A DNA stretch of 7,369 nt from CALMFQ01 sp964495595 (GTDB lineage: Bacteria; Pseudomonadota; Gammaproteobacteria; Burkholderiales; SCOH01): NCBI GenBank assembly GCA_964495595.1, contig CAZBWH010000107.1:1-7369 (forward strand). Direction: 5' to 3'. A model generated the notes under the pieces. The model saw only the letters and a list, made by a program, of their open reading frames with translations, made no database searches and was not told where the DNA came from. Shown here piece by piece: positions 1-6,585 of the stretch. The position numbers were made by a program, and so were the translations under genes. The first letter of the stretch is position 1, and every line of letters begins with the position of its first letter.

Positions 1-27
1 CAGCAGCCGAAAACTTTGGAAATTTAA
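1..27 (+). CDS. rplM: Ribosomal protein L13, C-terminal end only (partial)
   Basis: The window opens in frame with eight codons reading QQPKTLEI and a TAA stop at 25-27. This matches the typical C-terminus of L13, which in E. coli ends with a similar QQPQ..LDI tail. rplM directly precedes rpsI as a two-gene operon in most bacteria, and the stop codon here overlaps the rpsI ribosome binding site, which suggests coupled translation. L13 is an early-assembling protein of the large ribosomal subunit. Only the tail is visible, so the call rests on the short match plus its position before rpsI. Confidence 0.85.
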   Translation, partial: QQPKTLEI

Positions 28-36
28 GGAATCAGC

Positions 37-429
37 ATGATCGGTAAATACAACTACGGTACCGGCCGTCGAAAAGCTGCAGTCGCTCGCGTATTCATCG
101 CTTCCGGCAAGGGCAACATCATCGTCAACGGTAAGCCGGTTGACGAATATTTCTCCCGCGAAACCGGCCGCATGATCGTGCGCCAGCCGCTGGAACTGAC
201 CAACCACAAAGAAACTTTCGACATCATGGTCAACGTGACCGGTGGTGGCGAAAATGGTCAGGCCGGCGCAATCCGCCACGGCATTTCGCGTGCCTTGGTC
301 GACTACGACGCCACCCTGAAATCGCCGCTGCGCAAAGCTGGCCTGATCACTCGCGATGCCCGCGAAGTGGAACGGAAAAAAGTCGGTCTGCGTGGCGCAC
401 GCCGCCGCAAGCAGTTCTCGAAGCGTTAA
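37..429 (+). CDS. rpsI: 30S ribosomal protein S9
   Basis: This complete gene of 130 residues has the same length as E. coli S9. It encodes a small-subunit protein whose basic C-terminal tail reaches towards the tRNA in the P site. Visible hallmarks are the N-terminal YGTGRRKAAVARV stretch (residues 7-19), the GGGENGQAGAIRHGISRAL block (about 69-87), the TRDAREVERKKVG segment (about 105-117) and the terminal RRRKQFSKR tail ending in the conserved SKR. An AAGGA ribosome binding site at 26-30 lies six bases before the ATG and overlaps the rplM stop. Transcription is presumably shared with rplM and ends at the hairpin just downstream. Confidence 0.98.
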   Translation: MIGKYNYGTGRRKAAVARVFIASGKGNIIVNGKPVDEYFSRETGRMIVRQPLELTNHKETFDIMVNVTGGGENGQAGAIRHGISRALVDYDATLKSPLRKAGLITRDAREVERKKVGLRGARRRKQFSKR

Positions 430-448
430 TCGGTTCGATATACTGTCG

Positions 449-479
449 AAAAAAAGCCGCCCGATGGGCGGCTTTTTTT
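449..479 (+). terminator. Intrinsic terminator of the rplM-rpsI operon
   Basis: A perfect 7-bp GC stem (GCCGCCC at 456-462, GGGCGGC at 466-472) with a three-base GAT loop is flanked by seven A's (449-455) and seven T's (473-479). The hairpin plus T-tract lies 19 bases after the rpsI stop. Because an A-tract precedes it, it could also stop transcription arriving on the minus strand. Confidence 0.93.
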
Positions 480-630
480 CATTACTCCAGTTTCGCAGCC
501 ATGCTTAGCCAGATGCGGGGGGCGGAGCCATAAGCGAGCTTTAAGCTGTACCGGCGATACTGTCAAGGGGGTGCGATGCTTTGAGCATTTGCTTGTTGCA
601 GTGGATGCCTTAATTTCCGGAGTAATGTGA

Positions 631-1206
631 GTGCGACCACGACTATTGATGATGGGGGCTGTGCTGGCTGTCACTGCAGTGCAGGCCGAGGAGGGGCGGT
701 TCGTACAGGTTTGCATGAGTGGTGCTGTGGCCGGTAACGGAACATGCCCGTCTCAGCCCAGTCCGGGAGTGCAGCGGGATAGCTGGTCTTGTACGCAAGA
801 TCGCAAAACCAATCTGGTCTGGTCAATAGAAACAGGCAAGGGGCATTGGCACTACGCCCGGGGTGAATATTCGGCCAAGGCCAATCGGCAGTCACGCTGT
901 GGGTTCGCAACAGGATGGCGCCTGCCAAGCAGAAGCGAACTGGTGACGATCCTCGATCGAAATGAGGGGGCGCTTGCCCGAGTGCAGACCCTGTTGAGCA
1001 AAAACGGCTCTGGCAAGGCGGCAATTGATGCGCGCTATTTCCCTGCCACTTTACCCGATGTCTACTGGACCGCTGATACGCTGGCCGCTGATCCAGGCAT
1101 GGCGTTGTTCGTCTATTTCAAGCCTGGCTTTGATAATGAAGGCAATGCCTACGCCGACTCGAAATCGGAAGATAACTATATTCGTCTGGTTCATGCCCCC
1201 CGTTAA
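631..1206 (+). CDS. Exported DUF1566 (Lcl C-terminal domain-like) protein of unknown function
   Basis: This gene encodes a 191-residue protein and starts with GTG. The GTG is preferred because GGAG at 619-622 lies eight bases upstream and it gives a proper signal peptide: basic MRPR, a hydrophobic core, then a likely signal peptidase I site after VQA (residue 19). An internal ATG at residue 7 would lose the positive charges. The mature part has the pattern of DUF1566/Lcl_C proteins: a WSCTQDRKTNLVWSI stretch (52-66), GWRLPSRSEL (95-104), YWTADTLA about 40 residues later, and a closing IRLVHAP segment. Four cysteines (28, 39, 54, 90) could form two disulfides in the periplasm. Family members are typically secreted or surface proteins without an established biochemical role, so none is assigned. 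It stands alone between the ribosomal operon and the convergent isc operon. No convincing promoter was seen in 480-630. Confidence 0.85.
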   Translation: MRPRLLMMGAVLAVTAVQAEEGRFVQVCMSGAVAGNGTCPSQPSPGVQRDSWSCTQDRKTNLVWSIETGKGHWHYARGEYSAKANRQSRCGFATGWRLPSRSELVTILDRNEGALARVQTLLSKNGSGKAAIDARYFPATLPDVYWTADTLAADPGMALFVYFKPGFDNEGNAYADSKSEDNYIRLVHAPR

Positions 1207-1283
1207 GGACGGGCCGAATCGCCTGTTTGCGTGTTGCGGCAATCCTGTCCACGGTCTTTTTGGGCCCGGGTTAACATTTCATG

Positions 1284-1310
1284 GGTAGACGCGATGGCGA
1301 TATCGCTACC
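1284..1310. other. Hairpin in the convergent intergenic region (possible weak transcription end)
   Basis: The 152-bp gap between the convergent DUF1566-protein and iscX genes (1207-1358) holds no reading frame I would call. It contains one clear inverted repeat: GGTA (1284-1287) pairs with TACC (1307-1310), then after a three-base bulge GCGAT (1291-1295) pairs with ATCGC (1302-1306) around a six-base loop. Neither strand has a T-run after it, so it is not a classical intrinsic terminator. It could mark 3' ends or a Rho-dependent stop. Confidence 0.3.
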
Positions 1311-1358
1311 AAACCAAGCTGAGAACACGGGAGTGTGGGTGGTGAGTTTACGGAGCGT

Positions 1359-1553
1359 TTACCGTGCTTCGTCTATCCACGCCTGCTGTATCGCTTCCAG
1401 TACCTTTTCGCCTCCGTGTTTCGGATCATCGTCAAATTCTGGTAGCTCGATTACCCAGTTATGAAGATCGGTAAAGCGAATGGTGCTGGGATCGATGTCT
1501 GGATGGCTGTCTGCCAGCTGGATGGCTATTTCCATAACGTCAACCCATTTCAT
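1359..1553 (-). CDS. iscX: IscX, Fe-S cluster assembly accessory protein
   Basis: The gene encodes 64 residues (E. coli IscX has 66), a small acidic protein that binds IscS and iron and tunes the rate of cluster assembly, possibly as a regulator or iron adaptor. Diagnostic segments are the N-terminal MKW.D..EIAI, HPDIDPSTIRFTDLHNWV (17-34), the acidic FDDDP (40-44) and the C-terminal AWIDEA. It is the last gene of the isc operon. Its ATG overlaps the fdx TGA by four bases (ATGA), indicating translational coupling, and AAGGAA lies about eight bases upstream inside fdx. The isc operon ends here. Confidence 0.97.
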   Translation of the reverse strand: MKWVDVMEIAIQLADSHPDIDPSTIRFTDLHNWVIELPEFDDDPKHGGEKVLEAIQQAWIDEAR

Positions 1554-1891
1554 CGGCTTGATTCCTTTGCGTGGTTAATGGAATACCGGGGGATTTCGAT
1601 TACCAGATCCTGTTCGGCAACAAGCGCCTGACAGGACAGGCGAGAAGTGGGTTCTAGCCCCCATGCCTGGTCGAGCCGGTCTTCCTCGAACTCGTCGGCG
1701 GGTTCGAGGGAGGTGTAGCCTTCCCGCACAAAGACATGGCAGGTTGTGCATGCACATGCCTTTTCGCATGCGTGCTCGATTTCGATGTCGTGGTCGAGTA
1801 GTGCATCACAAATGCTGATGCCTGGCTCTGCATCGATGACTGCGCCTTCGGGGCAAAGCTCTTGATGTGGCAGAACGATGATTTTCGGCAT
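1550..1891 (-). CDS. fdx: ISC-type [2Fe-2S] ferredoxin
   Basis: This adrenodoxin-type ferredoxin of 113 residues provides electrons for cluster assembly on IscU. The cluster ligands are Cys42, Cys48, Cys51 (within HACEKACACTTC) and Cys87 (RLSCQ), and the C-terminal EIPRYSINHA matches the family. I chose the ATG at 1891 over the in-frame ATG at 1897. It gives the family-typical MPKIIVLPHQELCP start and lies eight bases after GGAG at the hscA end, whereas the 1897 ATG would be only two bases from that site. The 1897 ATG overlaps the hscA TAA by one base (TAATG), so a start two residues longer remains possible. The 3' end overlaps iscX by four bases. Confidence 0.96.
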   Translation of the reverse strand: MPKIIVLPHQELCPEGAVIDAEPGISICDALLDHDIEIEHACEKACACTTCHVFVREGYTSLEPADEFEEDRLDQAWGLEPTSRLSCQALVAEQDLVIEIPRYSINHAKESSR

Positions 1892-1896
1892 GGCCA

Positions 1897-3759
1897 TTAC
1901 TCCAGTGCGGTCAGTTTTCGGCCGGTGAGGGCGGTCTGGATTTGTCGATCCATTCGGCGGCTGGCAAAGTCTGCCGTCACCTGGTTCAGTCGTTCGGTTC
2001 GGCTCCTTATCGAGGCAGCGGTTCCGTTGTCAATGTGTTGTGACAGGTCAGCCAGTGTGCTTTCGATCTCGCTGCGCTCGATTTCGCCGAGCAAATCAGC
2101 ATCGGCTTGCAGTGCGGCAATGGTTGCATCGGCCAACCCGCGCGCTTCGACTTGCGCCTCACGTAGAGTGCGGCTGGCCATGTCTTCGTTGGCATGCTGC
2201 ATTGACTCCTGCAACATGCGACTGATTTCCTGGTCGTTGAGGCCATAAGATGGCTTGACGCTTATGTTGGCTTCAATACCAGTGCTTTGCTCCTGCGCCG
2301 AAACAGACAGCAGTCCATCGGCATCAACCTGAAAGGTGACCCGGATTCGAGCTGCGCCCGCTACCATCGGTGGTATGCCTCGAAGCTCGAATCGGGCGAG
2401 TGACCGGCAATCGGCTACCAGATCGCGCTCACCCTGTGTAACGTGGATGGCCATGGCTGTCTGGCCGTCTTTGAAGGTGGTGAATTCCTGTGCCCGCGCG
2501 ATCGGTATCGGTGAGTTACGCGGAACGATCTTTTCTACCAGTCCACCCATGGTTTCCAGTCCTAGCGATAGCGGTATGACGTCCAGCAGCAGCCAGTCGT
2601 CCGGGCCACGATTACCGGCCAGTGCGTTGGCCTGTATCGCTGCGCCCAGTGCTACGACCTTGTCCGGGTCGAGATTGGTTAACGGTTCACGAGAGAAGAA
2701 ATCGGCTACGGCCCTGCGAATCTGCGGCATGCGCGTGGCGCCGCCTACCATGACAACTCCCTGGATTTCCTGAATGCCCAATCGGGCATCACGCAGCGCT
2801 TTTCTGACTGGCTGTAGCGTCTTGTTGACCAAACTACGGGTAATGTCGGTGAAGATTTCGCTGGTAATGGTTAAGTCGACGACAAACCCATCTGACAGAA
2901 CTGCGGTAATCGGGGCAATTCCGTGGTCGGTGAGGGATTCCTTGGCATTGCGGGATTTTGCCAGTAGCAAGCGTGTGTCTTTGGCCGAGAGTAATGAAAG
3001 CCCGGTCTGCTCGAGAATCCAGCAATAAATGCGGTGGTCGAAATCATCGCCACCAAGCGCGGAATCACCACTGGTCGCCAGCACTTCGAATACCCCGCGC
3101 GACAGGCGCAGTATTGAGACATCGAAGGTGCCACCCCCCAGATCGTAGATCGCATACGTGCCTTCGGCCTTGTTATCCAGTCCATAAGCTACCGCCGCTG
3201 CGGTGGGTTCATTCAACAGCCTGAGCGTGTTCAGCCCTGCGAGTCGTGCGGCGTCTTTGGTGGCTTGCCGCTGAGCGTCGTCGAAATAGGCGGGCACGGT
3301 GATGACTGCGCCAATCAGTTCGCCGCCCAGAACGGCTTCGGCACGTTCGCGAAGTCGTCGCAGAATCTCAGCTGACACCTCGACTGGGCTCTTGGGGCCG
3401 GCGACGGTTTTGAGCTGAAGCATGCCCGGGCTGTCGATGAACTGGTAGGGCAGGCTGTCGTGGCCGGAAAGATCGTGGAGACCTCGTCCCATGAAGCGCT
3501 TGACTGATACGATCGTGTTATGGGGGGCGTCATTTTGCCGAGCCTGCGCGCTATACCCGACATCAATGGTGCCGTTTCGGCCGTAGTGAACCACGGATGG
3601 CAACAGGGGCCGTCCGATGTCGTCGTTTAGTACTGTAGCTACGCCGTTGCGTACCGTTGCAACCAGCGAGTTGGTCGTCCCCAGATCGATCCCGATCGCC
3701 AGTCGATGCTGATGCGGAGCGGTGGAAAGGCCTGGTTCAGCGATTTGCAGGAGAGCCAT
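1897..3759 (-). CDS. hscA: HscA, Hsp70-family chaperone specialised for IscU
   Basis: The gene encodes 620 residues (E. coli HscA has 616), an ATP-dependent chaperone that binds the LPPVK motif of IscU and, with HscB, drives cluster transfer. The start MALLQIAEPGLS is the typical HscA N-terminus and fixes the ATG. Nucleotide-binding-domain signatures are GIDLGTTNS (23-31), ITVPAYFDDAQRQATKDAA (153-171), DLGGGTFDVS (206-215) and VVMVGGATRMP (335-345). The interdomain linker LLLDVIPLSLG lies at 390-400, followed by the substrate-binding and lid domains. Length and the isc context separate it from DnaK, and the C-terminus lacks the acidic DnaK tail. The 22 bases before the start (to the upstream stop codon) show no Shine-Dalgarno sequence, which is unusual here. 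A 276-bp gap with a small reading frame separates it from hscB. Confidence 0.97.
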   Translation of the reverse strand: MALLQIAEPGLSTAPHQHRLAIGIDLGTTNSLVATVRNGVATVLNDDIGRPLLPSVVHYGRNGTIDVGYSAQARQNDAPHNTIVSVKRFMGRGLHDLSGHDSLPYQFIDSPGMLQLKTVAGPKSPVEVSAEILRRLRERAEAVLGGELIGAVITVPAYFDDAQRQATKDAARLAGLNTLRLLNEPTAAAVAYGLDNKAEGTYAIYDLGGGTFDVSILRLSRGVFEVLATSGDSALGGDDFDHRIYCWILEQTGLSLLSAKDTRLLLAKSRNAKESLTDHGIAPITAVLSDGFVVDLTITSEIFTDITRSLVNKTLQPVRKALRDARLGIQEIQGVVMVGGATRMPQIRRAVADFFSREPLTNLDPDKVVALGAAIQANALAGNRGPDDWLLLDVIPLSLGLETMGGLVEKIVPRNSPIPIARAQEFTTFKDGQTAMAIHVTQGERDLVADCRSLARFELRGIPPMVAGAARIRVTFQVDADGLLSVSAQEQSTGIEANISVKPSYGLNDQEISRMLQESMQHANEDMASRTLREAQVEARGLADATIAALQADADLLGEIERSEIESTLADLSQHIDNGTAASIRSRTERLNQVTADFASRRMDRQIQTALTGRKLTALE

Positions 3760-3782
3760 TGGGAATCGCAGACAATAATCGG

Positions 3783-3986
3783 TTATTGAGGGGAAATGCC
3801 ATCACAGGCAGCATTGCTGAAGTGAAGTCTTTTCAACGGGCAAACCGCACCGTCGGCCGCCGGCGCGGAGGGGCAACATGTGGCCCGCTTGTCCTGGGGT
3901 AATTCGCCTGGGCAGGTGGAGTGACTTGCACAACCAGCCTGAAATAGCAGGGTGCAGGCAATAGGAATCCAACGCACTATTCGCAT
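3783..3986 (-). CDS. Putative small cysteine-rich lipoprotein inside the isc operon
   Basis: This 67-codon frame fills most of the gap between hscB and hscA in the operon's direction. I do not recognise the family. The N-terminus has basic residues (MRIVRW), a short hydrophobic core (IPIACTLLF) and QAGC at 16-19, which resembles a lipobox. Gln at -3 is atypical, so lipidation is uncertain. Ala follows the cysteine, which would fit outer-membrane sorting. The mature part of about 49 residues has six cysteines (19, 25, 37, 38, 49, 61), very dense for its size. GGAG lies five bases before the ATG, a good ribosome binding site. It ends 23 bases before hscA, so translation may be coupled. A role in metal or sulfur handling is a guess from context. 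It could also be a chance frame in non-coding DNA. Confidence 0.5.
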   Translation of the reverse strand: MRIVRWIPIACTLLFQAGCASHSTCPGELPQDKRATCCPSAPAADGAVCPLKRLHFSNAACDGISPQ

Positions 3987-4005
3987 TGCGGCTCCAGACC
4001 ACGAG

Positions 4006-4022
4006 CTGCCGATTCACGGCAG
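4006..4022 (-). other. Hairpin between hscB and the small lipoprotein gene
   Basis: A perfect 6-bp stem (CTGCCG at 4006-4011 with CGGCAG at 4017-4022) and a five-base loop lie 13 bases after the hscB stop, upstream of the small frame. The operon transcript has no U-run after it, so it is not a standard terminator. An mRNA-stability or partial-attenuation role is possible. Confidence 0.35.
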
Positions 4023-4035
4023 GGGAGGGTGTTAG

Positions 4036-4572
4036 TCATGGCTGAACCAGTGCGTCGATTGCATCTTCCAGTTCAAGATCCAGTTTTTCGAAAAATCGAA
4101 GCTTGCGAACCAGTTCTGCTGCCGCCTCGAACGCCTGCAGGTCGTCCAGCATGGTCTCCACCTGCTGGTGAAGAGCAGCTACCTCGTGATGTAGCCGCCG
4201 TGACAAATCAGCCAGTTCGTCGCTTGCCTGAGCGGCTTTTGCGTCGCCAATGGCTTCACGCCATTCCATTTGTGCCATCAGGAAATCAGCCGGCATGGCT
4301 GTATTGGTTTCTTCGCAGGTATCGAAGCCGTTCAACTGCAACAGGTATCGAGCCCGTGCCAAAGGATGGCGCAGCGTTTGATAGGCCTCATTGGCCTGGG
4401 TGGCCCATTGCAGTGACAGTCGCTTCTGCTGTTCATCTAAATGGCTGAAGCGATCTGGGTGCACTTGAGACTGCACGTTGCGATACGCCTGCTCGAGACG
4501 GTCAATGTCGAGGCGAAAGCCGACGGGCAACCCGAACAACTGGAAATGATTCTGGCTAAAATCTATGTTCAT
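4036..4572 (-). CDS. hscB: HscB (Hsc20), J-domain co-chaperone of HscA
   Basis: The gene encodes 178 residues (E. coli HscB has 171), a DnaJ-type co-chaperone that delivers IscU to HscA and stimulates its ATPase. The N-terminal J domain shows NHFQLFGLP (8-16) and the essential HPD as HPDRF (38-42). NEAYQTLRHPLARARYLL follows, and the C-terminal helical bundle that binds IscU occupies the rest. The ATG at 4572 gives the conserved MNIDF..NHFQLF start. An in-frame ATG at 4635 would add 21 non-conserved residues and overlap iscA, so I rejected it. The ribosome binding site is weak (AGG). The gene lies 28 bases after iscA. Confidence 0.95.
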   Translation of the reverse strand: MNIDFSQNHFQLFGLPVGFRLDIDRLEQAYRNVQSQVHPDRFSHLDEQQKRLSLQWATQANEAYQTLRHPLARARYLLQLNGFDTCEETNTAMPADFLMAQMEWREAIGDAKAAQASDELADLSRRLHHEVAALHQQVETMLDDLQAFEAAAELVRKLRFFEKLDLELEDAIDALVQP

Positions 4573-4600
4573 TGGCGGCCTGTTCGCGAGACATTGACAA

Positions 4601-4924
4601 TCAGACGTTGAAGCTCTCGCCGCAACCACACTCATTCTTGACGTTCGGATTATTGAACTTGAATCCCTCGTTCAATCCTTCGCGGACGAAATCCAGTTCT
4701 GTTCCATCAATATAGGCCAGGCTTTTGGCGTCAGTAATTATCTTGACTCCATGGCTTTCAAACAGGATGTCGCTGCCATCTATCTCATCGACAAATTCCA
4801 GTTTGTAGGCCATGCCCGAACAGCCTGAGGTGCGAACACCCAGACGTACTCCGATGCCCTTGCCGCGTTTGGCCAGAAAGTTGCTGATGTGCCGTGCTGC
4901 TGTTTCAGAAACTGAGATTGCCAT
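4601..4924 (-). CDS. iscA: IscA, A-type Fe-S carrier/iron-binding protein
   Basis: The gene encodes 107 residues, the same length as E. coli IscA. It is an A-type carrier that receives iron or clusters and passes them to apo-targets, notably [4Fe-4S] proteins under aerobic conditions. The three metal-ligating cysteines are present: Cys35 in the RTSGCSGMAY motif, and Cys99 and Cys101 in the terminal ECGCGESF motif. The full length and the MAISVSETAARHI start support the chosen ATG. It sits 14 bases after iscU with only a G-rich stretch as a ribosome binding site. Position between iscU and hscB separates it from ErpA and SufA. Confidence 0.97.
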   Translation of the reverse strand: MAISVSETAARHISNFLAKRGKGIGVRLGVRTSGCSGMAYKLEFVDEIDGSDILFESHGVKIITDAKSLAYIDGTELDFVREGLNEGFKFNNPNVKNECGCGESFNV

Positions 4925-4938
4925 GATTGAGCCCCCGT

Positions 4939-5322
4939 TCAGCTGGTATGTTTTGCTTTGTAGTCGGCTACGGCAGCCTTGATGGCATCCTCTGCCAGAA
5001 TCGAACAGTGAATCTTGACTGGGGGGAGTGCCAGCTCTTCGGCGATCTGGGTGTTTTTGATATCCAGTGCCTGATCAAGCGTTTTACCCTTTACCCATTC
5101 GGTTACCAGCGATGAAGAGGCAATGGCAGAGCCGCAGCCGTAGGTCTTGAATTTTGCATCCTCGATCACGCCATCTTCGTTGACCTTGATCTGCAGCTTC
5201 ATGACGTCACCGCAAGCCGGAGCGCCAACCATGCCTGTGCCGACCGTTCCGTCTCCCTTGTCAAACGAGCCGACGTTACGCGGATTTTCATAATGGTCTA
5301 GAACTTTGTCGCTGTAAGCCAT
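4939..5322 (-). CDS. iscU: IscU, Fe-S cluster assembly scaffold
   Basis: The gene encodes 127 residues (E. coli IscU has 128), the scaffold on which clusters form from IscS-derived sulfur, iron and electrons. Conserved cluster residues are Cys37 with Asp39 (APACGD), Cys63 (TYGCGSAIASS) and His105-Cys106. The HscA recognition motif LPPVK is at 99-103, immediately before that pair. AGGAG lies six bases before the ATG, the best ribosome binding site in the operon body, as expected for a scaffold needed in quantity. The gap after iscS is 18 bases. Confidence 0.98.
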   Translation of the reverse strand: MAYSDKVLDHYENPRNVGSFDKGDGTVGTGMVGAPACGDVMKLQIKVNEDGVIEDAKFKTYGCGSAIASSSLVTEWVKGKTLDQALDIKNTQIAEELALPPVKIHCSILAEDAIKAAVADYKAKHTS

Positions 5323-5340
5323 GTTGTGCTCCTGATAAGT

Positions 5341-6552
5341 TTAGTGCGCTGCCCACTGTACGCTGTTGAGATCAATGCCTTCCTGATGCATTTCCCACAA
5401 TGGGGACAGTTCACGCAGCTTGCCGATTTTCTGTTGAAGCAGACGCGCGGCATAATCGACTTCATCAGCGGTGGTAAAACGCCCGATGGTGAAGCGGATC
5501 GAGCTGTGTGCCAGTTCATCGGATCTGCCCAGTGCACGCAGCACGTAGGATGGTTCCAGGCTGGCAGAGGTGCATGCCGATCCCGAAGAAACCGCCAGAT
5601 CCTTGATCGCCATGATCAACGATTCGCCTTCGACAAAGTTGAAACTGACATTCAGGTTGTGCGGCACCCTCTGTTGCAAGTCACCGTTGACATAGACTTC
5701 TTCGATAGCGGACAGCCCATTCCACAGGCGGTCACGCAGCATTCTGATGCGTTCGTTTTCTACCTGCATTTCTTCACGGGCGATGCGGAATGCCGCGCCC
5801 ATGCCTACGATCTGGTGCGTGGCAAGGGTTCCGGAGCGCATGCCTCGTTCATGGCCACCACCATGCATTTGAGCTTCGATGCGGATACGTGGCTTGCGTT
5901 GTACGTACAGTGCGCCAATGCCTTTCGGACCATAGGTTTTGTGAGCCGAGAAGCTCATCAGATCTACTTTCAGGTGCTGGAGGTCGATCACAACCTTTCC
6001 GGTGGCCTGGGCTGCATCGACATGCAAAATAACGCCCTTGCTGCGGCAGATTTCGCCAAGTTGTTCAATCGGCTGGATGACGCCGATCTCGTTGTTGACA
6101 AACATGACCGAGGCCAGAATGGTGTCCGGGCGAATGGCCGCGACAAACTCGTCGACGTTGATCAGTCCCGATTCCTGTGGAGCCAGGTAGGTTACCTCAA
6201 ATCCCTGGCGCTCCAGTTCGCGCATGGTGTCGAGCACGGCCTTGTGCTCGGTTTTCATGGTAATCAGGTGTTTGCCTTTTCCCTGGTAGAAGTGGGCCGC
6301 TCCCTTGATTGCCAGGTTGTTGGACTCGGTCGCACCGGAGGTCCAGACGATTTCCTTAGGGTCACAGTCGACCAGCGCAGCCACTTCAGCGCGTGCTGTT
6401 TCCACTGCTTGTTCAGCTTCCCAGCCAAAGGCATGGGAGCGGGAGGCCGGGTTGCCGAATTTTTCGCAGAGATAGGGAATCATTGCTTCGGCCACTCTGG
6501 GGTCGACAGGGGTCGTAGCTGAATAATCGAGGTAGATCGGTGTTTTCAACAT
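5341..6552 (-). CDS. iscS: IscS, PLP-dependent cysteine desulfurase
   Basis: The gene encodes 403 residues (E. coli IscS has 404). It converts cysteine to alanine and carries the released sulfur as a persulfide to IscU, tRNA-thiolation enzymes and other acceptors. PLP is held by Lys205 in SFSAHKTYGPKG, with His103 (TEHK) stacking on the ring. The catalytic mobile cysteine is Cys327 in SSGSACTSAS. The C-terminal LSPLWEM...DLNSVQWAAH matches the IscU-docking end of E. coli IscS. GGAG lies nine bases before the ATG. The gap from iscR is 33 bases. High similarity along the full length makes this the housekeeping enzyme, not NifS or SufS. Confidence 0.98.
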   Translation of the reverse strand: MLKTPIYLDYSATTPVDPRVAEAMIPYLCEKFGNPASRSHAFGWEAEQAVETARAEVAALVDCDPKEIVWTSGATESNNLAIKGAAHFYQGKGKHLITMKTEHKAVLDTMRELERQGFEVTYLAPQESGLINVDEFVAAIRPDTILASVMFVNNEIGVIQPIEQLGEICRSKGVILHVDAAQATGKVVIDLQHLKVDLMSFSAHKTYGPKGIGALYVQRKPRIRIEAQMHGGGHERGMRSGTLATHQIVGMGAAFRIAREEMQVENERIRMLRDRLWNGLSAIEEVYVNGDLQQRVPHNLNVSFNFVEGESLIMAIKDLAVSSGSACTSASLEPSYVLRALGRSDELAHSSIRFTIGRFTTADEVDYAARLLQQKIGKLRELSPLWEMHQEGIDLNSVQWAAH

Positions 6553-6585
6553 ATTGTAAAGCTCCGGAATCCGCTGGCCGTTGGT

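Noticed and set aside
541..551. Short inverted repeat AGCTT/AAGCT and a weak TTGCTT/TTAATT promoter-like pair before the DUF1566 gene
   Set aside because: The repeat arms are only five bases, and the promoter-like boxes have poor spacing and weak matches.
426..716. Minus-strand 96-codon frame over the rpsI terminator and the intergenic region
   Set aside because: It runs through the strong terminator hairpin and into the start of the DUF1566 gene. Its composition is not protein-like and no family is recognisable.
1892..1897. Fdx start at the upstream ATG (1897)
   Set aside because: GGAG would be only two bases away, while the ATG at 1891 has eight-base spacing and the family-typical MPKI start.
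3802..4017. Overlapping 71-codon minus-strand frame in the hscB-hscA gap
   Set aside because: It has no export signal or recognisable motif and overlaps the better-supported frame at 3783-3986, which has a ribosome binding site.
4573..4635. Longer HscB start at 4635, adding 21 residues
   Set aside because: The extra residues are not family-like and would overlap the iscA 3' end by 35 bases. The ATG at 4572 gives the conserved N-terminus.
5326..6522. A 398-codon open frame on the + strand, antisense to nearly all of iscS
   Set aside because: iscS is certain on the other strand. The antisense translation shows no recognisable motif, and long antisense frames commonly arise from the codon bias of conserved genes. 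No ribosome binding site or promoter supports it.
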